The notes under the pieces are model-generated. The model did no database searches. It saw only the letters and a program-made list of their open reading frames with translations, and had not been told where the DNA came from. Below, one piece after another: positions 15,352 to 23,204 of a stretch of 24,576 nucleotides of DNA. Position numbers and translations under genes: made by a program. Source of the stretch: JBCDLI01 sp038745535. Lineage in GTDB: Bacteria > Pseudomonadota > Alphaproteobacteria > Rhizobiales > Rhizobiaceae. Position 1 is the first letter of the stretch; each line of letters begins with the position of its first letter. Where the stretch lies: assembly GCA_038745535.1 (NCBI GenBank), contig JBCDLI010000039.1, forward strand, positions 1 through 24,576, in the 5' to 3' direction.

Positions 15352-15819
15352 ATGATCAGTCCCTACCCCCACATGTTTAATTCGCCGCTGGAAGCCATGT
15401 ATGGTGATAGCGGTTATGTCGGTCTCGTTGTTCCTGACGAATATAAGTCCCGTCTGCCCTTCGATGAGATGCCGCGGATCAGGGTAAAGGGAGAGATGAA
15501 CGGCGTCTCCGTCGAGGGTGCGTTCGTGCCGCTCGCCGGTAAGCACTACATCATGGTGTCGAAGCGCTTGCGAAAGCTGATCGGCGCGGACCTGGGCGAC
15601 GTCGTAAACTTCTGTTTTGAAATTGCCGATCAAAACGAAGTTCGCATACCGCCTGAACTGCTCGAAGTTTTTGCAGAAGACCCAGAAATGGCAGAGAGAT
15701 GGGAAGCTTGGCCGAAGGGAAAACGCCGTTCGCTCTTCTATAAATTCGAACGTGCAAAAACCGCTGCAACGAAAGAGAAATATACGTCGCAGGTTCTTGA
15801 AGACCTGCTGAACAGCTAA
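15352..15819 (+). CDS. YdeI/OmpD-associated family protein with DUF1905-like domain
   Basis: A 155-residue cytosolic protein. Residues 40-92 fit DUF1905: PRIRVKGEMNGVSVEGAFVP, then GKHYIMVSKRLRKLIGADLGD, a small beta-barrel. Residues 98-155 fit the YdeI-type helical tail: PPELLEVFAEDPEMAERWE, then FERAKTAATKEKY and VLEDLL. The biochemical role of this family is not known. ATG 15352 is preferred because the longer frame from 15268 would overlap the DUF3800 gene by 71 bases and add unrelated residues; ATG 15373 is another candidate. It begins 13 bases after the DUF3800 stop but its base composition matches the rest of the chromosome, so it probably predates the DUF3800 insertion. Confidence 0.8.
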   Translation: MISPYPHMFNSPLEAMYGDSGYVGLVVPDEYKSRLPFDEMPRIRVKGEMNGVSVEGAFVPLAGKHYIMVSKRLRKLIGADLGDVVNFCFEIADQNEVRIPPELLEVFAEDPEMAERWEAWPKGKRRSLFYKFERAKTAATKEKYTSQVLEDLLNS

Positions 15820-15831
15820 ATCTCCGAGTTT

Positions 15832-16179
15832 ATGACTGACGCATTTGTAATGTCACTGCTGAGCTTCGCGGTTGCCGTGGGAGCGTGCCTTCTTGGCATT
15901 TTCATTTACTGGCATCTCCAGCGGATCAGAAAACCGGGGCTCGCCATCAGCTTCTACATTTTGGCGCTCGGTTTCACCATCGCCCAGCTTGGCCACATCG
16001 TTTACGGAGCAATACTAGCACCGAGTATTATGAGAACGCTTCTGGGTCTCGTCGTCGTCACAGTGCTCGCAAGCTACGCAGCCGCGCCGTTTGCAAATCC
16101 ACTCCGACCACCGCAGTTGAGCTACGATCCCGACGAACCTGACGACGATTTTCCGACCGAGCGGGGCGGCCGAATATAG
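15832..16179 (+). CDS. Small three-pass membrane protein of unknown function
   Basis: A 115-residue hydrophobic protein with three likely transmembrane helices at about residues 6-28, 37-60 and 67-86, then an acidic proline-rich tail (DPDEPDDDFP). No motif is recognised. The ATG lies 12 bases after the YdeI-like stop, so the two may be cotranscribed. Protein plan, length and a 3' end well clear of the next gene support coding status, but the function is unknown. Confidence 0.72.
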   Translation: MTDAFVMSLLSFAVAVGACLLGIFIYWHLQRIRKPGLAISFYILALGFTIAQLGHIVYGAILAPSIMRTLLGLVVVTVLASYAAAPFANPLRPPQLSYDPDEPDDDFPTERGGRI

Positions 16180-16267
16180 GCGAAACTGGGGCAGATCTCT
16201 CGTGATTTGCACAATAATGTGATGCGCGCTTAGCAATCCGCCGCGAGACAAAAGCGTAGTCCAGCCA

Positions 16268-16290
16268 ACGATGCGGGGAGGCTGCATCGT
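16268..16290 (+). promoter_or_regulatory. Leader hairpin with a ribosome-site-like loop before the fasciclin gene
   Basis: ACGATGC (16268-16274) pairs perfectly with GCATCGT (16284-16290) around the nine-base loop GGGGAGGCT. The loop carries a near-consensus Shine-Dalgarno sequence (GGGGAGG, 16275-16281) placed 7 bases before an in-frame GTG at 16289. It lies 22 bases before the favoured ATG 16313. It could tune translation or be a protein-binding site. Confidence 0.4.
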
Positions 16291-16312
16291 GTCATGCACA
16301 TTGGAGTTCACA

Positions 16313-16804
16313 ATGCAAAAACTTATCGCCGCTGCAGCGGTCGCTGCCGCCACAACTTTCTCTTCAATTCCCGCGAAAGCCGATAACATTGTAGAAGTCG
16401 CACAGGGCGCTGGCGTCTTTGGTACGCTTATAGCTGCAGCGCAGGCTGCAGGCCTCGACGGTGCTCTTGCAAATGGGGAAAACCTGACTGTCTTTGCGCC
16501 AACTGACGACGCATTTGCAGCACTGCCTGCAGGTACGGTCGACAATTTGTTGAAGCCTGAAAATAAAGACCAGTTGGCAGCAATCCTTTCCTATCACGTG
16601 CTCCCACGAGAGTTGGCATCCAACCAGCTTCCGGGCCGGACAATTCACGTGCGCACCATCAAAGCAGGCGGCGACCGTCTGCTTGCCGTGACGAAAGGTT
16701 CAGGCGGTGTGACCGTCGATAACGCAACGGTCGTTCAGGCCGATATTCGCGCAGATAACGGCATCATCCACGTCATCGACACGGTCATGCTGCCCGACAG
16801 CTGA
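16313..16804 (+). CDS. Secreted fasciclin domain protein
   Basis: A 163-residue exported protein with one fasciclin (FAS1) domain, a fold linked with adhesion and surface interactions. Residues 1-23 form a signal peptide ending in PAKA. The two conserved FAS1 boxes are present: LTVFAPTDDAFAALP (58-72) and, at the C-terminus, NGIIHVIDTVMLP, with YHVLP (94-98) between. ATG 16313 is preceded by GGAG (16303-16306) 6 bases away. An in-frame GTG at 16289 has an even stronger ribosome site but would add eight residues before the signal peptide. Single-domain secreted FAS1 proteins are common in Alphaproteobacteria. The gene has its own 130-base leader and a clear terminator, so it is likely a single transcription unit. 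Confidence 0.92.
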   Translation: MQKLIAAAAVAAATTFSSIPAKADNIVEVAQGAGVFGTLIAAAQAAGLDGALANGENLTVFAPTDDAFAALPAGTVDNLLKPENKDQLAAILSYHVLPRELASNQLPGRTIHVRTIKAGGDRLLAVTKGSGGVTVDNATVVQADIRADNGIIHVIDTVMLPDS

Positions 16805-16828
16805 TCTAGGCGTTTTATTTTCTCCTCT

Positions 16829-16860
16829 ACCCACTCGGTTCGCCGGGTGGGTTTTTGTTT
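16829..16860 (+). terminator. Rho-independent terminator after the fasciclin gene
   Basis: ACCCACTCGG (16829-16838) pairs with CCGGGTGGGT (16843-16852), ten pairs with one T·G wobble, closing a TTCG tetraloop. TTTTTGTTT follows directly. This is a standard intrinsic terminator, 25 bases after the fasciclin stop and well before the LemA start. Confidence 0.9.
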
Positions 16861-16933
16861 GTCAAATCACTTCCCCCGGGTGACGCAATCGCGCAAACCC
16901 CCTATCGTTCGGACGTTCAAACGGGGAATCGAG

Positions 16934-17503
16934 ATGTTAAGTGGAAGCACCATTCTAGCCATCATTGTCGTCGCGGTGATCGCTTACGTCATCGTCATCT
17001 ATAATGGTCTCGTGCGCGCCCGGCAGATGGTGCAGGAAGCGTGGTCAGGCATTGACGTGCAACTCAAGCGTCGTGCTGATCTTATCCCGAACATTGTGGA
17101 AACCGTGAAGGGCTATGCGGGCCACGAAAAAGACACGTTGGAAAACGTTGTTGCCATGCGAAACAAGGCGCAAGGTGTGCCGAGCGACGATGTTGCGGGC
17201 CGCGCTGCTGCCGAGGGAATGCTGAGCCAAGCGCTTGGCAAGGTCCTCGCGCTCGCGGAAGCCTATCCCGATCTCAAAGCGAATGAGAATTTTCTGCAAT
17301 TGCAGGAGACGCTCGATAAGATCGAAGGCGAAATTCAGATGTCGCGCAGATATTACAACGGCTCAGCGCGCGAACTGAATGTAAAAGTGGAAAGCTTCCC
17401 GTCTAACTTGGTGGCGAATAATTTCTCATTCGTTCAAGCTGATTATTTCGAACTAGAAAATCCGAACGACCGCGCGGTTCCGCAGGTCGCGTTCAATTCA
17501 TGA
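16934..17503 (+). CDS. lemA: LemA family protein
   Basis: A 189-residue membrane-anchored protein of the LemA family. One N-terminal helix (residues 5-24) is followed by the conserved coiled-coil core: VQEAWSGIDVQLKRRADLIP then NIVETVKGYAGHE, and later EIQMSRRYYNGSARELN and FPSNLVA. The C-terminus is usually periplasmic or cytosolic depending on species; the biochemical role is not settled. ATG 16934 is chosen because GGGGA stands about 8 bases upstream and the anchor helix begins well there; the frame extends upstream to 16847 through the terminator, which cannot be coding. The stop overlaps the start of the DUF2207 gene (ATGA), a pairing frequent for LemA genes, so the two products probably act together in the membrane. 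Confidence 0.93.
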   Translation: MLSGSTILAIIVVAVIAYVIVIYNGLVRARQMVQEAWSGIDVQLKRRADLIPNIVETVKGYAGHEKDTLENVVAMRNKAQGVPSDDVAGRAAAEGMLSQALGKVLALAEAYPDLKANENFLQLQETLDKIEGEIQMSRRYYNGSARELNVKVESFPSNLVANNFSFVQADYFELENPNDRAVPQVAFNS

Positions 17504-19452
17504 TTTTCGTTCAGCGCTCTGCGGCACTTCTGCTGGCGTTCGTTGCGCTGGCTATTTTGAGCGTGCAGGTCCACGCCCAAGAGGTCATTACGAACTACGA
17601 TATCCGGCTGGAAGCGGCGCGCAATGGTGCGTTTACAGTCACTGAAACCATCTCAGTCAACGCCGAAGGGCGCAGCATCAAACGGGGCATCTACCGTGAT
17701 TTCCCGCTGATGTTTGAAGGGGAGGACGGCCGCGAGCGGCGCGTCGATTTTGATGTGATCGAGGTCACACGCGATGGACATCCAGAACCATGGTTCACTG
17801 AGAATGCTTCGCGATCAATTCGGATTTATATCGGTGAACGGGACGTTTTTCTTCGACCTGGGCCTTATACCTACAAAATCACATATGAGACCGATCGCCA
17901 GCTGCGCCGGTTCGATACTCACGATGAGATTTTTTGGAATGCGACGGGCAATTTCTGGTCGTTCCCAATCCAACGTGCTCGGGCCGAGGTAGTCCTTCCT
18001 GACGGAGCGCAGATAGAAGACGTAAACGTCTTCACCGGCCGGTTCGGATCGACGGCCTCAAACGCCACAGCTGAGATCGCAAGCACCGGTGACATTGCGA
18101 CTTTCGAAACAACCACGCGCCTTCTTCCCAATGAAGGCATGACCGTTGGTGTAAAAGTACCCAAGGGCGTTTTTGATGCGGTGAGTGAAACGCAGCAGGC
18201 TACTTGGTGGCTCAAAGACAACGCTGCAGAAGTAATATTACTCGGTGGTGCCATCGTCACATTCATTGTGTTTTTCATCCCATGGTCGATGGTTGGCCGC
18301 GATCCACCAGAGGGCATCGTTGTGCCGCGGTGGGATTTACCGGAGGGCGTTTCTCCTGCCCTCGTCAACTACATCGATCACAAAGGGCTAAGTGGCCAGG
18401 GGTTCGATGCGCTTTCGGCAGCTGCGCTCAATCTTGCGGTAAAGGGGTTTGTTGATCTCGATGACATCGGCGAAACCGTCACGCTCACCCGCACGGAGAA
18501 GACGCCCGGACCGAAAGAATTGCCACCGGGCGAACGGGTGCTGCACGAACGCGTAGTCAGCAGCGGTGGTTCTTTTGAAATCAAGAAGTCTAACTCGTCA
18601 AAGGTGGCGATGCTGGTACGCGCGTTTCAAAAGCGCATGGAAAGCGAGCACCGGGGCGTCTTTTACAAGTCAAATGTCGGATACATCATTCCGGGCCTGC
18701 TGGTTGCCATCTGCTCCTTGGTGGCCACGCTCATGTTCGGTAATTTGTCGGAAGCTTTCATCGGCGTAATGATCTTCGGTACCGTTCTTGGCGTTGTTGC
18801 GTCAGTGTTTTCGGTCAGCGCCGCCAAACAGCTGAAGCGGGGCGGCTTTGCGGCCAAAGTGAACGCGGTGTTCATGCTGTTTTTTGTTTCGATGATGGGC
18901 GTCATGTTCATCGGAGCGCTGTCCTCGGAATTTTCGCAATTTGTTGAACGTCCGCTCGCGTTGTTTGGCATCGCGCTGCTCGTAGGAACCACAGTCCTAT
19001 TTTTCTTCCTCATGGGCGCACCGACAAATCTGGGTCGCGACCGGATGGACGAGATCGAAGGGCTTCGCCGCTATTTGACCGTGGCGGAGGCCGACCGGAT
19101 GAACATGCAGGGCGCTCCTGAAATGTCGCCTAAACACTACGAGACGCTTTTGCCCTATGCCGTGGCGCTGGGCGTTGAAAAGCAGTGGTCAAAGTCGTTT
19201 CAGACGTGGCTTGCGGCTGCCGCAGCAGCCGGTGTTGCCGCTGCAGCAAGCTACTACGGGCCACGGTGGTATCGCAGCAACAAGAGTTTTTCACAGAACC
19301 GCATCGGCGACACGATGGGTAAAATCGGGCCGTCGCTTGCGAAGTCGATGACAAACTCAATGCCTGCGCCAAAATCATCGTCGTCCGGCTTTTCCGGTGG
19401 TGGTGGCTTCTCCGGTGGAGGAGGCGGAGGCGGCGGTGGCGGCGGCTGGTGA
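17500..19452 (+). CDS. DUF2207 membrane protein with glycine-rich tail
   Basis: A 650-residue envelope protein. Residues 1-27 are a signal peptide (ending VHAQ). Residues 28-225 form the extracytoplasmic DUF2207 domain (VITNYDIRLEA, RGIYRDFPL, PYTYKITYE, FWNATGNFWSFP). A helix at 244-263 crosses the membrane, a soluble linker follows (about 265-390), then four helices near 394-413, 419-439, 454-474 and 486-506. A C-terminal cytosolic segment with an alanine-rich stretch (571-584) ends in SGFSGGGG and a run of glycines up to a final Trp650. Such Gly-rich ends are typical of LemA partners (DUF2207 and TPM proteins). The function is unknown. It is coupled to lemA by a 4-base overlap. Confidence 0.93.
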   Translation: MIFVQRSAALLLAFVALAILSVQVHAQEVITNYDIRLEAARNGAFTVTETISVNAEGRSIKRGIYRDFPLMFEGEDGRERRVDFDVIEVTRDGHPEPWFTENASRSIRIYIGERDVFLRPGPYTYKITYETDRQLRRFDTHDEIFWNATGNFWSFPIQRARAEVVLPDGAQIEDVNVFTGRFGSTASNATAEIASTGDIATFETTTRLLPNEGMTVGVKVPKGVFDAVSETQQATWWLKDNAAEVILLGGAIVTFIVFFIPWSMVGRDPPEGIVVPRWDLPEGVSPALVNYIDHKGLSGQGFDALSAAALNLAVKGFVDLDDIGETVTLTRTEKTPGPKELPPGERVLHERVVSSGGSFEIKKSNSSKVAMLVRAFQKRMESEHRGVFYKSNVGYIIPGLLVAICSLVATLMFGNLSEAFIGVMIFGTVLGVVASVFSVSAAKQLKRGGFAAKVNAVFMLFFVSMMGVMFIGALSSEFSQFVERPLALFGIALLVGTTVLFFFLMGAPTNLGRDRMDEIEGLRRYLTVAEADRMNMQGAPEMSPKHYETLLPYAVALGVEKQWSKSFQTWLAAAAAAGVAAAASYYGPRWYRSNKSFSQNRIGDTMGKIGPSLAKSMTNSMPAPKSSSSGFSGGGGFSGGGGGGGGGGGW

Positions 19453-19509
19453 CAACCGCGAAACGCGGTGTTAGTCAGCGCGAAATTTTGACCGCCCCGG
19501 TATCCTTTC

Positions 19510-21612
19510 ATGCCCAATCTTTTGCTTGAACTCTTCTGCGAGGAAATTCCCGCGCGCATGCAACGAAAAGCGGCTGGCGACTTGAAGTCTGCGGTCACGA
19601 AAGCGTTGGAAGAAGCAGGTCTCAGCTTTGGCGAAGCATCGGATTTCTGGACACCCCGGCGCTTAACACTTCACATTCAAGACGTCTCCTCGCGTCGTGA
19701 AGACACGGTGGAAGAACGCAAGGGCCCACGCACCGACGCGCCTGAGAAAGCGATTGCCGGATTTTTGCGAGGCGCAGGCCTTGCCTTGGTCGATGACGCG
19801 GAGGTCCGAAGTGATCCTAAAAAGGGTGAGTTCTACGTTGCCGTTATTCGCAAGGAGGGCCAGAGCGCGACAGACGTCATAGCTTCCGCGGTCCCGGATA
19901 TCGTGCGCAATTTCCCTTGGCCAAAATCCATGCGCTGGGGCGCAGCGTCGGCAAAGCCCGGTGCTCTTCGTTGGGTGCGGCCGCTGCAGGCAATTTCATG
20001 CGTGTTTGGTGAAGAGACCATCGCATTCGAAGTAGGCGGCATTCAATCCGGCGACACCACCCATGGGCACCGGTTTCATGCGCCGGACGCGATTACAGTC
20101 ACAGACTTCGCTTCATACGAGAAATCGCTTCGTGACGCACATGTGATCCTCGATCCTGAAGAGCGCAAGCAGATCATCCGCGATCAGGCGTTTGCGGTGT
20201 GCAAAGAGCACGGTGTTGAACTGGTCGAGGATGATCGCCTTCTCGAAGAGGTGTCCGGTCTCGTCGAGTGGCCGGTGGTGCTGATGGGTGAGTTCGAAGA
20301 TGACTTTCTCGAAATTCCCGATGAGGTCATCCGCCTGACGATCAAGGCAAACCAGAAGTGTTTCGTGTGCCGCGATCCGAAGTCCGGCGCGCTGACGAAC
20401 AAGTTCATCCTGACATCCAACATCGCGGCAACCGATGGCGGCGGAGAAATCGCGCGCGGCAATGGCAAAGTTGTGCGGGCGCGGCTTTCCGATGCCCTGC
20501 ACTTCTGGAATACGGACCAAGCCGATCTCCCCGATCTGGATGAGCTGAAGGCAAGTGCTGAGAAGTTCGGCCTTGATCTCGCAAAGCCGCTTGATCAGCG
20601 CATGGCGAAGCTCGATGCGCTGGGCGTCACCTTTCACGCTAAGCTCGGCACGCAGGGCGAGCGCGTTTCGCGCATCGCGGCGCTGGCCACTGAACTCGCG
20701 CCAGTCGTCGGCGCGGACAAAACACTGGCGAAACGGGCTGCGCACCTCGCAAAGGCTGATCTTCGCACAGAAATCGTCGGCGAGTTTCCCGAAGTCCAAG
20801 GCGCAATGGGAAAAACCTATGCAGAGATGCAGGGCGAAGATGCGTCGGTCGCAATCGCGATTGAAGATCATTACAAGCCTCAAGGCCCATCCGATGCGGT
20901 GCCAACTGATCCGATCGCGATTGCCGTGGCGCTTGCCGATAAGCTCGACACGCTCACTGGCTTTTGGGCGATTGATGAGAAGCCGACCGGTTCCAAAGAC
21001 CCTTATGCGCTGCGCCGCGCGGCGCTCGGTGTCATTCGCATTGTGGTGGAGAATGGGTTGCGTTTCTCACTTGGCACAGTTGCGAAGGACCCAGACCTCC
21101 TCTCCTTTTTCCATGATCGCCTTAAGGTTTACCTCCGTGATCAGGGTGCACGCCACGATCTCATCGACGCAGTTCTCAACGAAAACGATGACGACCTGCT
21201 GCTGATTGTCCGCAAGGTGGAAGCGCTACAAACGCTACTTGAGACCGACACCGGCACAAACCTGCTCGCAGGTACAAAGCGTGCGATGAACATTCTCGCA
21301 GCCGAAGAGAAAAAAGCCCGATCTGCTTTTGGCAGTGAAGTGGAGCCGAGCCTGTTTGCCGGAACTGCGGAAGGTGGATTGCATGCTGCAATCGCGTCCG
21401 CCGATACCCAAATTTCGGGTGCTCTAGAGAAAGAAGACTATCAGGCAGCTTTCGGCGCTCTGGCCGATTTGCGCGCGCCGGTAGACGCGTTTTTCGATGG
21501 CGTGATGGTGAACGCAGACAATGAAGCGGTGCGCACAAACAGGCTGGCACTTCTGACATCTCTTCGGGCGGTCACACGAAAGTTGGCTGATTTGTCCAAA
21601 ATCAGCGGATAA
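19510..21612 (+). CDS. glyS: Glycine--tRNA ligase beta subunit
   Basis: The 700-residue beta subunit of the alpha2beta2 glycyl-tRNA synthetase, needed for tRNA recognition and binding. Family hallmarks are the N-terminal LLLELFCEEIPARMQRKAA (4-22), FWTPRRLTLH, KSMRWG, VLMGEFEDDFLEIPDEV, IKANQKCF, a HYKPQGPSDAVP motif near residue 455, and SKDPYALRRAALG near 496-508, followed by the C-terminal anticodon-binding region. The length is at the usual 680-700, with no frameshift. It begins 57 bases after the DUF2207 gene, in a gap holding only a short hairpin. Its stop codon lies inside the A-run that ends the minus-strand terminator opposite. Confidence 0.97.
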   Translation: MPNLLLELFCEEIPARMQRKAAGDLKSAVTKALEEAGLSFGEASDFWTPRRLTLHIQDVSSRREDTVEERKGPRTDAPEKAIAGFLRGAGLALVDDAEVRSDPKKGEFYVAVIRKEGQSATDVIASAVPDIVRNFPWPKSMRWGAASAKPGALRWVRPLQAISCVFGEETIAFEVGGIQSGDTTHGHRFHAPDAITVTDFASYEKSLRDAHVILDPEERKQIIRDQAFAVCKEHGVELVEDDRLLEEVSGLVEWPVVLMGEFEDDFLEIPDEVIRLTIKANQKCFVCRDPKSGALTNKFILTSNIAATDGGGEIARGNGKVVRARLSDALHFWNTDQADLPDLDELKASAEKFGLDLAKPLDQRMAKLDALGVTFHAKLGTQGERVSRIAALATELAPVVGADKTLAKRAAHLAKADLRTEIVGEFPEVQGAMGKTYAEMQGEDASVAIAIEDHYKPQGPSDAVPTDPIAIAVALADKLDTLTGFWAIDEKPTGSKDPYALRRAALGVIRIVVENGLRFSLGTVAKDPDLLSFFHDRLKVYLRDQGARHDLIDAVLNENDDDLLLIVRKVEALQTLLETDTGTNLLAGTKRAMNILAAEEKKARSAFGSEVEPSLFAGTAEGGLHAAIASADTQISGALEKEDYQAAFGALADLRAPVDAFFDGVMVNADNEAVRTNRLALLTSLRAVTRKLADLSKISG

Positions 21613-21639
21613 AAAAACTGGGGCCCAATGGAGCCCCGG
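21611..21639 (-). terminator. Rho-independent terminator for the minus-strand 21696 gene
   Basis: Read on the minus strand, CCGGGGC (21639-21633) pairs with GCCCCAG (21624-21618; one G·T wobble) across an eight-base loop, followed by seven T residues (plus-strand A-run 21611-21617). It ends transcription from the secreted-protein gene and overlaps the glyS stop codon TAA (21610-21612). On the plus strand no T-run follows, so it would not by itself terminate glyS efficiently. Confidence 0.8.
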
Positions 21640-21695
21640 CAGAGTAATTTCGGCCTGAACCGATCAACCCAAGTTGGGAGGTAAACTTTCAGCCT

Positions 21696-22079
21696 CTAGC
21701 GAAGCGGCACATTCCGCAGAACCGCATCGTCCACAATGCTCTGCTCGGTCCGCTGGCGCAGCTGCGGGTTGGACATGTTTTCCAACTCACTTGCGCGCTG
21801 ATCAATCGTCACCGGTGCTGGGGCGCCAACGCGGGCACCGGGAGGCGGCTCTTGAAGCCCGGCATCCGGTGTAGCCGGTGCAGTTGTCAGCACTGATGCG
21901 TTTGTGAATGGCGCATTGATCACCTCGATATCCGCCGCTGGCTCTTCAAACTCAAAAAAGAGCACTGACGGAAGTGACGTGTCTTCCATGATAACGTAAT
22001 CAGCGGCTGCGGTGTTGCTGACGAGGAGAACACCGGTAAAAGCTGCTGCCACGCTCGAATATTTGATCGCCTTCAACAT
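21696..22079 (-). CDS. Small secreted protein of unknown function
   Basis: A 127-residue exported protein. Residues 1-26 form a signal peptide (MLKAIKYSS, hydrophobic 9-20, then SNTAAA). The mature part has an acidic segment with PSVLFFEFEEPAADIEVI (37-54), a proline/alanine-rich linker (66-92) and a charged helical C-terminus with ELENMSNPQLRQRTEQSIVD. No motif or cysteine is recognised. ATG 22079 is chosen: AGGGA lies about 8 bases before it and the signal peptide begins there; the frame stays open further upstream but without a site. It is a single-gene unit with its own terminator, divergent from the tsaC-type gene. The role is unknown. Confidence 0.78.
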   Translation of the reverse strand: MLKAIKYSSVAAAFTGVLLVSNTAAADYVIMEDTSLPSVLFFEFEEPAADIEVINAPFTNASVLTTAPATPDAGLQEPPPGARVGAPAPVTIDQRASELENMSNPQLRQRTEQSIVDDAVLRNVPLR

Positions 22080-22229
22080 GACTAATCCCTGTCTTTTGTT
22101 GATTTCGTTCGACGCTAGCAGGATCGCGTGAAGGCCCGATGTTGGAAATAGATTGAATTTTAGCGATTTCTCACTTTGGGATTTTTGAACCAATGACGGG
22201 AGATGCTGAACAGTGCATGGACCATCGCC

Positions 22230-23204
22230 ATGATTTTAAATGCGCATTTGCCGACAACGCTTGTGAAGGCGGTTGACGACCTGAAACACGGTGAGATTGT
22301 CGCTTTGCCGACAGAGACTGTTTATGGCTTGGCGGCCGACGCAACCAATGGAAAAGCGGTCGCAAAGGTTTTTGCGGCAAAAGGACGGCCAACATTCAAT
22401 CCGCTGATTTGCCATGTCTCCAGCGTTGAGATGGCAAAATCCTTTGCAGAATTTAATGGTATCGAAACCAACCTTTTGGCTCACTTTTGGCCGGGTCCTC
22501 TGACAATTGTGGCGTCACGAAAATCCGGTTCTCGTCTGCACGAGCTGGTGACCGCAGGATTGGACACCGTCGCGGTTCGAATGCCAATAGGCCTCACGCG
22601 AGACATCATCAGCGAGTTAGATCGCCCAATCGCCGCGCCGAGTGCAAACCGTTCAGGTCACATCAGCCCAACATCGGCGGCGGCAGTTAGCGCAAGTCTT
22701 GGTCCCGAAGTCGGCCTAGTCGTGGATGGCGGCGAATGTCCGATTGGCATAGAAAGCACCATAGTGCGCGTCGTTGGGCACACTATTCATCTCTTGCGCC
22801 CTGGCGGCATAACAATAGAACAGCTGGAGGCGGCGACGGGCTTGACTGTGGTGATGCCAAGTGCAGGCGGCAGCGTGGTTGCTCCCGGTCAGCTAAAATC
22901 CCATTATGCGCCGGCTGCTAAAGTGCGTTTAAACGCGATCTCACTGGAGGAAGGTGAAGCATTCCTAGGTTTCGGTAGTGTCCACCGAAGTGAACAACCG
23001 GCAGTATTTAGAAACCTCTCGGAAACGGGTGACCTTCACGAAGCCGCTGCTAACTTGTTTCGAATGTTGAATGAACTCGACCAAATGAATCCAGAGGTGA
23101 TTGCTGTTTCGCCAATACCAAACGAAGGGCTTGGCGTTGCGATCAATGATCGATTGGCGCGTGCTGCTGCTCCGCGTGATGCAGTGAAAAACCAGATGAC
23201 CTAA
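22230..23204 (+). CDS. tsaC: L-threonylcarbamoyladenylate synthase (Sua5-type)
   Basis: A 324-residue enzyme making threonylcarbamoyl-AMP from threonine, bicarbonate and ATP, the first step of the t6A37 modification of ANN-decoding tRNAs. The YrdC domain shows LPTETVYGLAADA (26-38), KGRPTFNPL (51-59), WPGPLTIV (87-94), PSANRSGHISPT (137-148) and GIESTIV (173-179). LKSHYAP (222-228) leads into the C-terminal Sua5 domain (about 240-324), so this is the long Sua5 form rather than the short TsaC. ATG 22230 gives the family N-terminus; the ATG at 22203 has its purine stretch too close to be used. The stop overlaps the next start by one base (TAATG). Confidence 0.94.
   Translation: MILNAHLPTTLVKAVDDLKHGEIVALPTETVYGLAADATNGKAVAKVFAAKGRPTFNPLICHVSSVEMAKSFAEFNGIETNLLAHFWPGPLTIVASRKSGSRLHELVTAGLDTVAVRMPIGLTRDIISELDRPIAAPSANRSGHISPTSAAAVSASLGPEVGLVVDGGECPIGIESTIVRVVGHTIHLLRPGGITIEQLEAATGLTVVMPSAGGSVVAPGQLKSHYAPAAKVRLNAISLEEGEAFLGFGSVHRSEQPAVFRNLSETGDLHEAAANLFRMLNELDQMNPEVIAVSPIPNEGLGVAINDRLARAAAPRDAVKNQMT

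Noticed and set aside
14577..15819. DUF3800 and YdeI-like genes as a toxin-antitoxin or defence pair
   Set aside because: Base composition differs between the two, they do not overlap, and neither resembles a known antitoxin or defence partner; only the DUF3800 gene looks acquired.
16847..16933. Upstream extension of the LemA frame by 29 codons
   Set aside because: The extension begins within the fasciclin terminator, and the ATG at 16934 has a ribosome site and the correct membrane anchor.
19455..19469. Hairpin ACCGCG-AAA-CGCGGT after the DUF2207 gene
   Set aside because: The stem has only six pairs with a three-base loop and no T-run, so it is not a supportable terminator.
20113..20883. 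256-codon open frame on the minus strand inside glyS
   Set aside because: It is antisense to a well-conserved part of glyS, has no ribosome site or recognised domain, and reflects codon bias of the true gene.
20555..21205. 216-codon plus-strand frame inside glyS
   Set aside because: It is a +1 shadow frame, rich in Arg and Ser, with no protein family resemblance, while glyS itself is intact.
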